DNA from: Phocaeicola abscessus CCUG 55929
Lineage (GTDB): Bacteria > Bacteroidota > Bacteroidia > Bacteroidales > Bacteroidaceae
NCBI RefSeq assembly: GCF_000312445.1
Contig: NZ_HE997182.1
Location: 656,841-720,840 of the forward strand
Direction of reading: 5' to 3'
Length of the DNA stretch: 64,000 nt
The notes under the pieces were generated by a model. It was not told the DNA's origin and did no database searches. It was given only the letters and a program-made list of their open reading frames with translations. Both the position numbers and the translations under genes were made by a program. Positions 44,733 to 53,690 of this stretch are shown piece by piece. Each line of letters begins with the position of its first letter. Positions within the stretch are counted from its first letter, which is position 1.

Positions 44733-45359
44733 TTAAAACTTTCGGCGTTGTCCGCTGTTCTGTTTTCGTTGATTGTTCGATTTCCGCTGATTGTTCGGTT
44801 TTCGTGGCGTAGTGTCTTTAGAATCGTTCAGTTCCAAATCTTCCGTCGTCAAATGGATTGTTCCGCTGGAGAAGTCCTGCAAATCGTTCAATATTTTCTG
44901 ATCGTCCACGTTTTCCTTATTCCACAGGAGGTAACTGCGTTTCATGTAGTTTGCAATCAATCTGATAAGTTGATTTTTCTCATCCCCTTCAGGAAAAGCG
45001 ACGGCGCGTTTGATCATCATCTCCACGATATAGCCATAATATCGATAACGGATATTTATCTGATGATAAGGGATTGATTCCGGTTTCGGATTGAGATTTT
45101 CTTTCTTGATCATCTCGAAAGGATAGTCTATATCGAGCTTAAAATCGGACATGATGGCTAAATGATCCCACAATTTATGTTTGAAATCTTCCGAATCGCG
45201 TAAACGGGGAAACATGCTTCCCATCACATTAACGATGGTATTAGCGCATTGCTGGCGCTCTGCACGGTCTTTAAGAGTCTGGCAAAAGTCCACCATATTT
45301 TGTACGCTTCTTCCGTATTGCGGAAGGGGTAATTTTCGCTGTTGGGTGTTATATTCCAT
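44733..45359 (-). CDS. DUF4290 family protein
   Basis: A 208-residue protein of a family confined, as far as I know, to Bacteroidetes. It begins with MEYNTQQRKLPLPQYGRSVQNMVD, the conserved part of DUF4290, and is helical throughout. The last 35 residues are basic and Asn/Gln rich (RKPNNQRKSNNQRKQNSGQ), likely disordered and perhaps RNA-binding. The function is unknown. It lies between tsaB and rimM and could be tied to translation by context. Confidence 0.85.
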   Translation of the reverse strand: MEYNTQQRKLPLPQYGRSVQNMVDFCQTLKDRAERQQCANTIVNVMGSMFPRLRDSEDFKHKLWDHLAIMSDFKLDIDYPFEMIKKENLNPKPESIPYHQINIRYRYYGYIVEMMIKRAVAFPEGDEKNQLIRLIANYMKRSYLLWNKENVDDQKILNDLQDFSSGTIHLTTEDLELNDSKDTTPRKPNNQRKSNNQRKQNSGQRRKF

Positions 45360-45362
45360 AAA

Positions 45363-46052
45363 CTATATTAATTTTTTGGGTTGAGTTGCAACGAATTCTT
45401 TCAGGTAAAACGGTTCGAAGTAAGCCACATCTTCATAGTAACGGTTCACGTTGGCTTTCTCTGCCAGCGGGAACATCCACTTTGCTTCCGGTACCACATT
45501 CTCTAAGAAATGCGCATGGGGATGAATAATTTGGGTACGGCATTTGGCTGCACCATTCCCGAAAAAATAAACAGGATGATCCACGAGGAAATCCCGATAG
45601 GATTTTTCGTTCACGATATCGGCGGCTATCTCTCGTTTTGTATTCAACGCTCTGTCGTATACTGCGGCATAAACTTCCATGCGGCGAGCATCGATCATCG
45701 GACAAAGCAAGGCCTCTTCCGGCAAGTCATCGTTCAGTAATACGGGTACCGATAATATCTGCAACGACGGAATGGCTATCAACGGCAAACTACGGCCGAA
45801 GCAGATTCCTTTTGCCATGGATACCCCTATTCGCAGTCCTGTATAGGAGCCCGGTCCACTACTTACAGCGACTGCATCCAATGGGATCGCATGACTGTCG
45901 GAAAAAGATAATGCTTCGTCCACAAAAGTGCCTAATTGGACAGCATGCGACGGACCGTTTAAATCTGCTTTGGAAAAAATGACTGCACCGTCCTGACTTA
46001 AAGCGATGGAACACGCTTCCGTAGAGGTTTCTATATTCAGAATACAAGACAT
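45363..46052 (-). CDS. tsaB: tRNA t6A synthesis protein TsaB
   Basis: ASKHA-fold partner of TsaD in N6-threonylcarbamoyladenosine formation on tRNAs reading ANN codons. It begins with ILNIETSTEACSIALSQDG. The conserved SSGPGSYTGLRIGVSMAKG is near residue 65. It lacks the full metal site of TsaD, as expected for TsaB. Length 229. It is divergent from yicC, each with its own -7 box. Confidence 0.93.
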   Translation of the reverse strand: MSCILNIETSTEACSIALSQDGAVIFSKADLNGPSHAVQLGTFVDEALSFSDSHAIPLDAVAVSSGPGSYTGLRIGVSMAKGICFGRSLPLIAIPSLQILSVPVLLNDDLPEEALLCPMIDARRMEVYAAVYDRALNTKREIAADIVNEKSYRDFLVDHPVYFFGNGAAKCRTQIIHPHAHFLENVVPEAKWMFPLAEKANVNRYYEDVAYFEPFYLKEFVATQPKKLI

Positions 46053-46080
46053 ATCGATTCTCCATTCAACTTATAATTTG

Positions 46081-46088
46081 CAAATATA
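46081..46088 (-). promoter_or_regulatory. -7 box for tsaB
   Basis: Minus-strand TATATTTG fits TAnnTTTG, 28 bp before the tsaB ATG. Confidence 0.5.
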
Positions 46089-46122
46089 CACTTTTATTTA
46101 TACTCCAATTCTTTAAAATCAT

Positions 46123-46130
46123 TACTTTTG
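46123..46130 (+). promoter_or_regulatory. -7 box for yicC
   Basis: TACTTTTG fits TAnnTTTG, 19 bp before the yicC ATG at 46150. Confidence 0.5.
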
Positions 46131-46149
46131 TCAAAAATACACATAAGTT

Positions 46150-47022
46150 ATGATACAATCCATGACAGGATATGGCAAATCTTCTGCCATATTCGGGGGC
46201 AAGAAAATCATAGTAGAAATCAAATCACTCAATAGTAAAGCGATGGATCTGTCTACGCACATCGCTCCCGACTATCGGGAAAAGGAGATGGACATTCGTG
46301 CTTTGATCACCCAAAAGTTGGAAAGAGGAAAAGTGGATTTCAACCTTTGGATAGAAAAAGAGAACGAGCAAGCGGCCACCCCCATCAACGTTTCGTTAGT
46401 GGAGAATTACTATCGACAAATTAAAGCATTATCCACCCAACTGGATATCCCGGAACCGACCGACTGGTTCAACTTGTTGTTTCGTATGCCCGACGTATTG
46501 ACGAAAGTAGAAACCCAGGAATTGGAGGAAGAAGAATGGGAAACAGCATGGCGGGTTGTGGAGGAGGCCGTAAACCATTTGGTAATCTTTCGCACGCAAG
46601 AAGGAGCAGCACTGGAAAAGAAATTCATGGAAAAGATCGACAATATCGAACGGTTACTGCAATCCATCGAATCCTACGAGGCGGAGCGGGTGGCAAAAAT
46701 TCGCGAACGTATCATCGAATCGTTGAAGACCTTGCCGGTCGATTATGATAAAAATCGCCTGGAACAGGAACTGATTTATTATATCGAAAAGTTAGATATC
46801 AGTGAAGAGAAACAACGCTTGGAAAACCATTTGCAATATTTCCGTGAGACGATGAAAAACGGACATGGACAAGGGAAGAAATTAGGATTCATCGCCCAGG
46901 AAATGGGACGCGAAATCAATACTACCGGAAGTAAATCCAATTTGGCGGAAATGCAGAACATCGTGGTCCAAATGAAAGACGAATTGGAACAAATCAAAGA
47001 ACAAGTACTGAACGTAATGTAA
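46150..47022 (+). CDS. yicC: YicC-family endoribonuclease
   Basis: A 290-residue protein of the YicC family, endoribonucleases involved in sRNA/mRNA decay in E. coli. The N-terminus IQSMTGYGKSSA and EIKSLNSKAMDLSTHIAP are diagnostic. The DUF1732-type C-terminus has GKKLGFIAQEMGREINTTGSKSN. It is next to gmk (5 bp), a pairing seen in many bacteria. Confidence 0.93.
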   Translation: MIQSMTGYGKSSAIFGGKKIIVEIKSLNSKAMDLSTHIAPDYREKEMDIRALITQKLERGKVDFNLWIEKENEQAATPINVSLVENYYRQIKALSTQLDIPEPTDWFNLLFRMPDVLTKVETQELEEEEWETAWRVVEEAVNHLVIFRTQEGAALEKKFMEKIDNIERLLQSIESYEAERVAKIRERIIESLKTLPVDYDKNRLEQELIYYIEKLDISEEKQRLENHLQYFRETMKNGHGQGKKLGFIAQEMGREINTTGSKSNLAEMQNIVVQMKDELEQIKEQVLNVM

Positions 47023-47027
47023 ATGAT

Positions 47028-47594
47028 ATGGGCAAAGGAAAAATAATCATCTTCTCCGCACCGAGCGGATCAGGAAAGTCGACGATCATTGACTATCTGC
47101 TGACTCAGAACTTGCACCTCGCCTTTTCTATCTCGGCAACCGACCGCGCGCCTCGCGGAAAGGAAAAAAATGGTGTGGAGTATTATTTTCTTTCGCCGGA
47201 AGAATTTAAGCGACGCATCAAAAGAAATGAATTTTTAGAATACGAAGAAGTCTATCCCAATCGTTTTTACGGCACCTTGAAAGCACCTGTGGAAAAGCAA
47301 TTAAGCGAAGGCTTCAACGTAATCTTTGACGTGGATGTGAAAGGCGGATGCAGCATAAAAAAATATTATGGAGAGAACGCATTAGCCATCTTCGTTCAAC
47401 CGCCGAGCGTCGAGGAGTTGCGCAAACGGTTGGTAAACCGCGCGACGGATAAGCCGGACGTGATCGAGGATCGCCTCGCCAGAGCTCGGTTCGAACTGTC
47501 TTTCGCCGAGAAGTTTGATAAAATCATCGTGAACAATGAGTTGGAGGAGGCGAAAACCGAAGCATTAAAGCTGGTCAAAGCATTCCTTCGATAG
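47028..47594 (+). CDS. gmk: Guanylate kinase
   Basis: Phosphorylates GMP to GDP. The P-loop FSAPSGSGKSTII is at about residues 9-21. The GMP-binding segment is seen in SISATDRAPRGKEKNGVEYYFLS and GTLKAPVEKQL, and the lid region around RLVNRATDKPDVIEDRL. Length 188 is standard. It lies 61 bp before nadD. Confidence 0.96.
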   Translation: MGKGKIIIFSAPSGSGKSTIIDYLLTQNLHLAFSISATDRAPRGKEKNGVEYYFLSPEEFKRRIKRNEFLEYEEVYPNRFYGTLKAPVEKQLSEGFNVIFDVDVKGGCSIKKYYGENALAIFVQPPSVEELRKRLVNRATDKPDVIEDRLARARFELSFAEKFDKIIVNNELEEAKTEALKLVKAFLR

Positions 47595-47655
47595 AAAGAA
47601 AAATGGATAAGGCAACGTTTCTATGCATCGTAAGTCGGATCTATAATGACAAAGA

Positions 47656-48267
47656 ATGGAAAAAGAGAGAAAAAGTACGCTGCAGCAGGCAAGAATTAGA
47701 ACAGGTATCTTTAGCGGCTCGTTCAACCCTATTCACATCGGACATTTAGCTTTGGCTAATTACTTATGCGAATACGATATTTTGGATGAGGTATGGTTTC
47801 TCGTCACTCCGCATAATCCGCTGAAAAAAGAATCAGAGCTTTGGGATGATAATTTTCGGTTAGAATTAGTCAAACTTGCAATCGACGACTATCCGAAGTT
47901 CCGCGTCTCCGATTATGAGTTCCATCTTCCCGATCCTTCCTATACGATTACCACGCTGGACGCTTTGCAGCAAGAATATCCCGACAGGACTTTCGCGTTG
48001 ATCATCGGATCGGATAACTGGAAAATATTCTCTCGATGGCATCAACCGGAACAAATTCTCAGCCGGCATCACCTCTTGATCTATCCGCGTTTGGGCTTCG
48101 ATATTGACGAGAGTGCTTTACCCCGCCAAGTAAGGTTTGTGAAAGCGCCGATCTTCGAGATGAGTTCGACGATCATTCGTGAAGCCATCGAAACCGGGAA
48201 GGATGTGCGTTACTTTCTACACCCGGCTGTATATAAAAAGATTAAGAAGATGTTTCATGATGAATGA
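47656..48267 (+). CDS. nadD: Nicotinate-nucleotide adenylyltransferase
   Basis: NAD synthesis enzyme, making deamido-NAD from nicotinate mononucleotide. The nucleotidyltransferase motif [14 protein letters not shown] is near residue 22, and the C-terminal SSTIIREAI completes the active site. At 203 residues the N-terminal 17 residues before TGIFSGS are longer than usual, so an internal start cannot be excluded, though no other ATG is near. Its stop overlaps the next gene by 11 bp. Confidence 0.93.
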   Translation: MEKERKSTLQQARIRTGIFSGSFNPIHIGHLALANYLCEYDILDEVWFLVTPHNPLKKESELWDDNFRLELVKLAIDDYPKFRVSDYEFHLPDPSYTITTLDALQQEYPDRTFALIIGSDNWKIFSRWHQPEQILSRHHLLIYPRLGFDIDESALPRQVRFVKAPIFEMSSTIIREAIETGKDVRYFLHPAVYKKIKKMFHDE

Positions 48268-49150
48268 CGTTGAGATAAACTCTATGAGGGCATGGGTACT
48301 GGCTGCCCGTCCGAAAACATTGACCGGTGCTGGTGTTCCAATCATGATCGGTTGTAGTTTGGCATACGGGGTAAACAGGTTTCAGTTGATTCCCGCCGTC
48401 GTCTGCTTCCTGTTCGCTTTCATCATGCAAATTGATGCCAACTTCATTAATGATTATTATGACTTCAAGAAGGGGATTGACCGGGACGACCGACTTGGGC
48501 CAGAAAGGGCCTGTGCGCAGGGCTGGATCAGTTTGCAGGCGATGTGGAAGGGTATCGTCGTCGTTTCTGTTACAGCTTGCCTCGTCGGTTCTTTTGTCCT
48601 CTTTTATGCAGGGTGGGAATTGATTCCCATCGGCCTCGTCTGCATCTTGTTCGCCTTTCTGTATACTGGTGGTCCTTATCCATTAGCTTATCATGGTTGG
48701 GGAGATGTGCTGGTGCTCCTCTTCTTTGGTTTCGTCCCCGTAGGAGGTACCTTTTATGTCATGGTTCACGATTGGACATGGGACGTCACCGTCGCTTCCA
48801 CCGCTTGCGGCTTAGCGGTCAACACATTGCTGATGGTCAATAACTATCGAGATCGCGAGCAAGATAAAAAGAGTGGAAAGAAAACCGTTGTCGTCCGTTG
48901 GGGCGAAAAGGCGGGGCGACAGCTCTATTTGCTGCTCGGCATCGCAGCTACCGAATTGTGCCTGCTCTTCGTCTTCAGCGGCCATCTTGGGGCGGCCGTT
49001 CTTCCACAATTTTATTTGCCGATACACTTCTTGACATGGGAAGAGATGGTTCGAATCCGAGAAGGAAAAGTGTTAAACATCATTCTCGGAAAAACTTCAC
49101 GCAATATACTTCTGTTCGGATTGCTCCTCAGTTTGGGATTAATCTTATAG
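48257..49150 (+). CDS. menA: UbiA-family prenyltransferase, probably MenA
   Basis: A 297-residue polytopic prenyltransferase, probably attaching the polyprenyl tail to dihydroxynaphthoate in menaquinone synthesis. The first aspartate motif is [18 protein letters not shown] near residue 68 and the second is [17 protein letters not shown] near 195. About eight hydrophobic segments are visible. The start is the ATG at 48257 (or 48260) within the end of nadD; the open frame extends upstream into nadD coding sequence. Other UbiA substrates are possible. Confidence 0.86.
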   Translation: MMNDVEINSMRAWVLAARPKTLTGAGVPIMIGCSLAYGVNRFQLIPAVVCFLFAFIMQIDANFINDYYDFKKGIDRDDRLGPERACAQGWISLQAMWKGIVVVSVTACLVGSFVLFYAGWELIPIGLVCILFAFLYTGGPYPLAYHGWGDVLVLLFFGFVPVGGTFYVMVHDWTWDVTVASTACGLAVNTLLMVNNYRDREQDKKSGKKTVVVRWGEKAGRQLYLLLGIAATELCLLFVFSGHLGAAVLPQFYLPIHFLTWEEMVRIREGKVLNIILGKTSRNILLFGLLLSLGLIL

Positions 49151-49195
49151 CGCAACCGTGCGAGCTCCTTATCAGATACGCGATATGACAGCCCG

Positions 49196-49248
49196 AATGT
49201 CCATTACTAACATTTGAGAGGTTTTTCAGCCTACCAAATGTCCATTAC
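49196..49248 (+). repeat. 12-bp direct repeat pair with 41-bp spacing
   Basis: AATGTCCATTAC occurs at 49196-49207 and again at 49237-49248, 41 bp apart, in the gap between the convergent menA and ispF genes. Meaning unknown. Confidence 0.5.
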
Positions 49249-49316
49249 GCCGGAGTTTATCATTAATGCTGCATCGGTTTTTTGCTCACCGAATATCGGG
49301 TATGAAGTATAGAAAC

Positions 49317-49796
49317 TCAGTTTTTTTCGATCAATACCGTTGCATAAGCGGCAATCCCCTCCTCCCTACCGACAAAACCTAGGCCTTCAGAAGTGGTAGC
49401 CTTAATGGAAACGTCATTTTGATCGACGTGCATTAAACGGGCTAGGACTGCTTGCATTTTGGGGATATGCGGATTCAGCTTCGGGCGTTGCGCACAGATC
49501 GTCGCATCGATATTTCCTACCCGATAGCCTTTTGCGGCTATCAGTTCGACCGTTTGGGAAAGTAGAATTTTGCTGTCGATGCCTTTTAACACTTCTTCCG
49601 TATCGGGAAAATGTTGACCGATATCCCGCATATTGGCTGCTCCAAGCAATGCATCGCAAATGGCATGAATCAACACGTCGGCATCCGAATGACCGAGCAA
49701 CCCCATGGAATGTTCCAGCTCGATACCTCCTAACCATAACTCCCGATCAGGAACCAACCGGTGTACATCATAGCCGAATCCTACACGTATCTTCAT
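49317..49796 (-). CDS. ispF: 2-C-methyl-D-erythritol 2,4-cyclodiphosphate synthase
   Basis: Isoprenoid pathway enzyme forming the cyclic diphosphate. The zinc ligands are in FGYDVHRLVP at residues 7-16 and in GLLGHSDADVLIHAICDALLGA near 33-54, with the ATTSEGLGFVGREEGI block at the end. Length 159 is standard. Its start overlaps the stop of the FAH-family gene by 4 bp. Confidence 0.96.
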   Translation of the reverse strand: MKIRVGFGYDVHRLVPDRELWLGGIELEHSMGLLGHSDADVLIHAICDALLGAANMRDIGQHFPDTEEVLKGIDSKILLSQTVELIAAKGYRVGNIDATICAQRPKLNPHIPKMQAVLARLMHVDQNDVSIKATTSEGLGFVGREEGIAAYATVLIEKN

Positions 49797-50410
49797 CGTA
49801 CATAAAAATTTAATACTTTTTTATCTCCCAAGAAACCTTCCAGATGTTGCCCGATATGCACCGGCCCGACACCTGCAGGGGTACCGGTGTAAAGCAGATC
49901 ACCCATCTTCAGGGTGAAGAAGTGGCTGATATACGAAATGATCCGATTTACGCCGAAGATCATGTCGGACGTATTGCCCTCTTGGACCGTCTTCCCATCG
50001 ATATCAAGGCGGAATGATTGTTGCCGTATGTCTCTCAGTTGTTCTACGGAGACAAAATCGCCAATAACTGCCGCTCCGTCGAAACCTTTCGATATTTCCC
50101 AAGGGTTGCCTGCCTCCGCCAGCTTTTGTTGCAAGTCTCTCGCCGTCAAATCAATACCGACTGTCGCCGCATCGTAATACCGGGAAGCGAAGCGTTCGGG
50201 GATACATTTGCCCAATCGATTGATTCGAACGACTAATTCCGTTTCGTATTCTATTCGTTCGGAAAAATTGGGAAGGAAGAAAGGGTTACTGTCTTTCAGG
50301 AGCGCTGAATCCGGTTTGAGGAAGATAACTGGCTCGGTCGGCAAGGGTTTATCTGGATGCAATTCCCGGCAATGGGCCGCATAGTTCATCCCCACAGCAA
50401 ATATCTTCAT
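49793..50410 (-). CDS. Fumarylacetoacetate hydrolase family protein
   Basis: A 205-residue FAH-fold enzyme. It begins MKIFAVGMNYAAHCRELH, has a metal-binding EYETELVVRI segment near residue 75, and GDLLYTGTPAGVGPV near 172, all family hallmarks. Known members hydrolyse or decarboxylate acylpyruvates and 2-oxo acids (for example oxaloacetate tautomers). The actual substrate is unknown. It overlaps rex by 4 bp and ispF by 4 bp, a tight minus-strand group. Confidence 0.87.
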   Translation of the reverse strand: MKIFAVGMNYAAHCRELHPDKPLPTEPVIFLKPDSALLKDSNPFFLPNFSERIEYETELVVRINRLGKCIPERFASRYYDAATVGIDLTARDLQQKLAEAGNPWEISKGFDGAAVIGDFVSVEQLRDIRQQSFRLDIDGKTVQEGNTSDMIFGVNRIISYISHFFTLKMGDLLYTGTPAGVGPVHIGQHLEGFLGDKKVLNFYVR

Positions 50411-51063
50411 AATAGCTTCTGATTATCGTTTAAACGGTTAAACATCAAGGCTAAATGAGCGTAGATGGAAGTGTTTTGCACTACGATTCCTTCGGGGACG
50501 TGGATCCGGAAAGGGGTGAAATTCCAGATGGCTCGGATGCCGGAAGCAACCATGCGGTCGGTCACCTTTTGCGCCGAAGTGATAGGGACAGTCAGTATAC
50601 CGATGCGGACATTCGTCTGCTTCATTAATGCTTCTAATCGGTTGACATGGTAAACAGGAACACTCCCGATTACCTTGCCGATGATGGCAGCATTTATATC
50701 GAATGCGCCGACAATTTTCAGCCCGTAGTGATTTAAACCGGAGTCTTGAAGCAAAGCTCCTCCTAAGCTACCGACCCCGAACAGATAGGCTTGGTGGCTG
50801 CTTGTGAAGCCGAGAAAACGCTCCAAGGCATCGATCAGTGCTCCGACGTCGTAACCGACCCTCGTCCGTCCTGAGATGTTTACATACGATAAATCCTTCG
50901 CTATCTGGGCAGCATCGATATTGGTCAGTTTAGAGATTTGCGTAGATGAAACATATTTCTCGCCTTCCCCCTTCATCAGCTTTACGGAGGAAAGGTACCA
51001 AGGGAGGCGTCGAAGTGTAGGTTCGGGAACTTTATCGATCGGTTTACGCAAAATCATACTCAT
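50407..51063 (-). CDS. rex: Redox-sensing transcriptional repressor Rex
   Basis: A 218-residue NADH/NAD-responsive repressor. The N-terminal winged helix has PTLRRLPWYLSSVKLMKGEGEKYVSS (about residues 15-40). The Rossmann domain begins with AYLFGVGSLGGALLQ near 93, and the final swapped helix is at the C-terminus. It usually controls fermentative and respiratory genes in anaerobes. A -7 box is found at 51083-51090. Confidence 0.94.
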   Translation of the reverse strand: MSMILRKPIDKVPEPTLRRLPWYLSSVKLMKGEGEKYVSSTQISKLTNIDAAQIAKDLSYVNISGRTRVGYDVGALIDALERFLGFTSSHQAYLFGVGSLGGALLQDSGLNHYGLKIVGAFDINAAIIGKVIGSVPVYHVNRLEALMKQTNVRIGILTVPITSAQKVTDRMVASGIRAIWNFTPFRIHVPEGIVVQNTSIYAHLALMFNRLNDNQKLL

Positions 51064-51082
51064 CTCTTTTCGATTACGAATA

Positions 51083-51090
51083 CAAATTTA
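51083..51090 (-). promoter_or_regulatory. -7 box for rex
   Basis: Minus-strand TAAATTTG fits TAnnTTTG, 19 bp before the rex ATG. Confidence 0.5.
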
Positions 51091-51153
51091 GCATTTTTAT
51101 TTGTACTGCTTTCAGGAAAGAGATGAATTTATTCGCCGAAGGTCTGTTTTAGA

Positions 51154-51190
51154 AAAGAAAGAGACTCGACCATGTCATGTCTCTCTCTTT
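51154..51190 (-). terminator. Rho-independent terminator after tsf
   Basis: On the minus strand a 12-bp stem with one G-U pair (arms 51179-51190 and 51154-51165, loop 13 nt) is followed by a T-rich tail. It lies 20 bp past the tsf stop and should end the ribosomal transcript before rex. Confidence 0.6.
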
Positions 51191-51209
51191 GTAGATATCG
51201 ACAGTTTCG

Positions 51210-52202
51210 TTATTCGGCACGAAGCGTAAAACGTTTGAAGTCTGCGATTTTCAGCTCAGCATCCGACTTCGCCATCAATTGTCCGATAGTCATTGTCGGA
51301 TCCATGATATCTTCTTGTTCGACCAGACAAACTTCTTTGTAGAATTTCGCCATCCGCCCTTTGGCGATATTCTCGATCATTTGTTGGGACAGGTTAGCCG
51401 CTTTCTGCTCCGCCGTCTCCTTTTTGATCCGACGAATCTCGTCAGCTTGGGCTTCGGTAATTTCTTTCTTGCTGATGCCTTCTGCCAAGTGTTCTTCGTT
51501 CTCGGCAATATAGAGGTTGAATCCAGCCTTTTTCAGGGCGTTCTGAACGGCTTTTTCAATTTGTTCTTCTTTCGTTTTTTCCAGGGCGACTTTCCATTCG
51601 TTGTCTTTCACTTCCTGTGGAACGCTGGCCTGATCGATCGCAATCGGGTTCATGGCGGCGATTTGCATCGCAATTTCGTGGGCGAGGGCCTCATCAGCCA
51701 ATTTGTTAAATGCGACCATCGTTCCCAAAATGTTCTTGCCTTGGTGATTATAGATAGCGACGGTTGTACCCTCGACCGTCAGATAAGCGCCCAATTCCAT
51801 TTTTTCGCCAGTGATGCCGCTGCGGGCGATGATGGCGTCCTGAGCGGTTTCCTTTCCCAAAGAAAGCGTCTTGACTTCCTCTAAAGTTTTGCACTTGGCC
51901 GCGACAGCAGCGTCTAAGATTTGTTGAGTTAAAGCTACGAAATCGACATTAGTCGCCACGAAGTCGGTTTCGCATTTCAGTGCGATCAGTGCAGCGAAAT
52001 TGCCTGTCGACTTGACCAGAACGCAACCGTTCGAAGCGTCGCGGTCGGAGCGTTTAGCCGCTACAGCCTGTCCTTTTTGGCGCAAGATTTCAATTGCTTT
52101 CTCCATATCGTTATTAGATTGTTCCAATGCATTTTTACAATCCATCATGCCTGCTCCGGTCAATTTCCGGAGCTTCGTAATATCAGCTATAGTTACAGCC
52201 AT
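51210..52202 (-). CDS. tsf: Translation elongation factor Ts
   Basis: Nucleotide exchange factor for EF-Tu. The N-terminal domain ITKLRKLTGAGMMDCKNALEQ and the core motif FAALIALKCETDFVATN near residue 70 are diagnostic. At 330 residues it is longer than E. coli EF-Ts (283), with an inserted lysine/glutamate-rich helical region after residue 200. It follows rpsB after 131 bp, and a terminator lies behind it. Confidence 0.96.
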   Translation of the reverse strand: MAVTIADITKLRKLTGAGMMDCKNALEQSNNDMEKAIEILRQKGQAVAAKRSDRDASNGCVLVKSTGNFAALIALKCETDFVATNVDFVALTQQILDAAVAAKCKTLEEVKTLSLGKETAQDAIIARSGITGEKMELGAYLTVEGTTVAIYNHQGKNILGTMVAFNKLADEALAHEIAMQIAAMNPIAIDQASVPQEVKDNEWKVALEKTKEEQIEKAVQNALKKAGFNLYIAENEEHLAEGISKKEITEAQADEIRRIKKETAEQKAANLSQQMIENIAKGRMAKFYKEVCLVEQEDIMDPTMTIGQLMAKSDAELKIADFKRFTLRAE

Positions 52203-52240
52203 AATATCATTTTTTTATCGGTTAATATTCCATTTACGTA

Positions 52241-52323
52241 AATTGAGAGTTGAAAGTGCAGAATACAAACTTTGCAGCACGGATGTCCGTAGCCTTTTGG
52301 ATTCTTACTCTCAACTCTCAATT
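52241..52323. repeat. Inverted repeat of about 23 bp between rpsB and tsf
   Basis: The left arm 52241-52264 and right arm 52301-52323 share a perfect 13-bp core (AATTGAGAGTTGA against TCAACTCTCAATT) and near-matching inner parts ending in AGAAT/ATTCT. The 36-bp centre has a small CGGATGTCCG dyad. It lies inside the rpsB-tsf gap, so it is transcribed as a large hairpin. It could be a miniature mobile element or a processing site. Confidence 0.6.
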
Positions 52324-52333
52324 CCTTATCACG

Positions 52334-53173
52334 TTAGGCTTCTTCGTCCTTATTTTTCATGAAAGCGGCAGCTTTAGATGCGTTGATCGCATCTTCTTCC
52401 GCCTTTCCTAAACGGGCCTTTGTCGTTTTCTTCCTGTTGACTTTCGGAGCGTTTTCTTCGCCGGTCTCTTGGTCTAACTTCTCGGCTTTCCGCTCTTCCA
52501 AACCTTCTGCTACGGCACCGCAAACGACGTCCAAGATAGCCTCTATCGAATCCGTCGCATCGTCGTTTGCAGGAATGACGAAATCGATATTATTAGGGTT
52601 CGAGTTCGTATCGACAATCCCGAACACCGGAATAGCGAGCCGATTAGCCTCGCGAACAGCTATATTCTCTTTCAATACGTCGACGATAAATAAGGCGGCA
52701 GGCAGGCGAGTCAAATCTGCAATAGAGCCTAAATTCTTCTCTAACTTAGCTCGCTGACGCGAGATTTGCAACATTTCGCGTTTGGATAAGTTCGCAAAAG
52801 TGCCGTCATTGGTCAGCTTATCGATTGTGGTCATCTTTTTTACTGCCTTGCGAATCGTCGGGAAGTTTGTCAACATACCGCCCGGCCAGCGTTCGATCAC
52901 ATAAGGCATGTTCACAGAAGTAGCTTTCTCAGCTACAATCTGCTTGGCTTGTTTCTTAGTAGCGACAAACAGGATTTTCTTTCCTGATTTTGCAATTTGT
53001 TTCATTGCTTCAGCAGCTTCTTCCACCTTGGCTACTGTTTTGTTAAGGTCAATGATATGAATACCATTGCGCTCCATAAAGATGTAAGGAGCCATTGCAG
53101 GGTTCCATTTTCTTCGTAAGTGCCCAAAGTGGCAACCCGCCTGCAATAATGTATCAAAATTTGTTCTGGACAT
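52334..53173 (-). CDS. rpsB: 30S ribosomal protein S2
   Basis: A 279-residue S2 protein. It starts with FDTLLQAGCHFGHLRRKWNPAM. GIHIIDLNKTVAKVEEAAEAM and VIERWPGGMLTNFPTI follow as in all S2 proteins. The C-terminal 45 residues are a charged, lysine-rich extension after the IEAILDVVCGAVAEGL segment. It is third in the group rplM-rpsI-rpsB-tsf, with 124 bp to rpsI. Confidence 0.97.
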   Translation of the reverse strand: MSRTNFDTLLQAGCHFGHLRRKWNPAMAPYIFMERNGIHIIDLNKTVAKVEEAAEAMKQIAKSGKKILFVATKKQAKQIVAEKATSVNMPYVIERWPGGMLTNFPTIRKAVKKMTTIDKLTNDGTFANLSKREMLQISRQRAKLEKNLGSIADLTRLPAALFIVDVLKENIAVREANRLAIPVFGIVDTNSNPNNIDFVIPANDDATDSIEAILDVVCGAVAEGLEERKAEKLDQETGEENAPKVNRKKTTKARLGKAEEDAINASKAAAFMKNKDEEA

Positions 53174-53297
53174 TTTATTTTTCTTTAAATCGTTTACTTT
53201 CTTTTTTGTTTCTTTCTAACCAGCCATCGGGTAGTCTGTCCGATTAAAGAATCCCGACGGTTTAGATACTAAACGCAATCTTCTATTCCACCGACGG

Positions 53298-53684
53298 TTA
53301 ACGTTTGCTGAATTGGAATCTCTTGCGTGCTTTCGGGCGTCCTGGTTTTTTACGTTCCACTTTGCGTGAGTCACGTGTGACGAATCCTGCAGCACGCAGC
53401 ACAGGTTTGTCTTCCGCATTGATCTTCACCAGCGCGCGGGCGATGGCCAATCGTAACGCTTGCGACTGACCGGTGAATCCGCCTCCTTGAAGATTAGCCT
53501 TGATATCGTATTTTTCAGCTACTTCCAATTTTTTCAGGGGTTGTTTAACTACATATTGCAGAATCGAAGATGGAAAGTACTGTGCAAGGTCTCTCTTGTT
53601 GATAGTAATCTTTCCTGTACCCTCTGTTACAAAAATACGTGCTACCGCACTTTTCCGTCTACCTAACGCATTTACTACTTCCAT
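53298..53684 (-). CDS. rpsI: 30S ribosomal protein S9
   Basis: 128-residue S9. It begins with NALGRRKSAVARIFVTEGTG, contains GGGFTGQSQALRLAIARAL, and ends in the conserved basic tail RKVERKKPGRPKARKRFQFSKR, whose last arginine reaches the P-site tRNA. It follows rplM after 6 bp, the near-universal L13-S9 pair. Confidence 0.97.
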   Translation of the reverse strand: MEVVNALGRRKSAVARIFVTEGTGKITINKRDLAQYFPSSILQYVVKQPLKKLEVAEKYDIKANLQGGGFTGQSQALRLAIARALVKINAEDKPVLRAAGFVTRDSRKVERKKPGRPKARKRFQFSKR

Positions 53685-53690
53685 GCTTTT

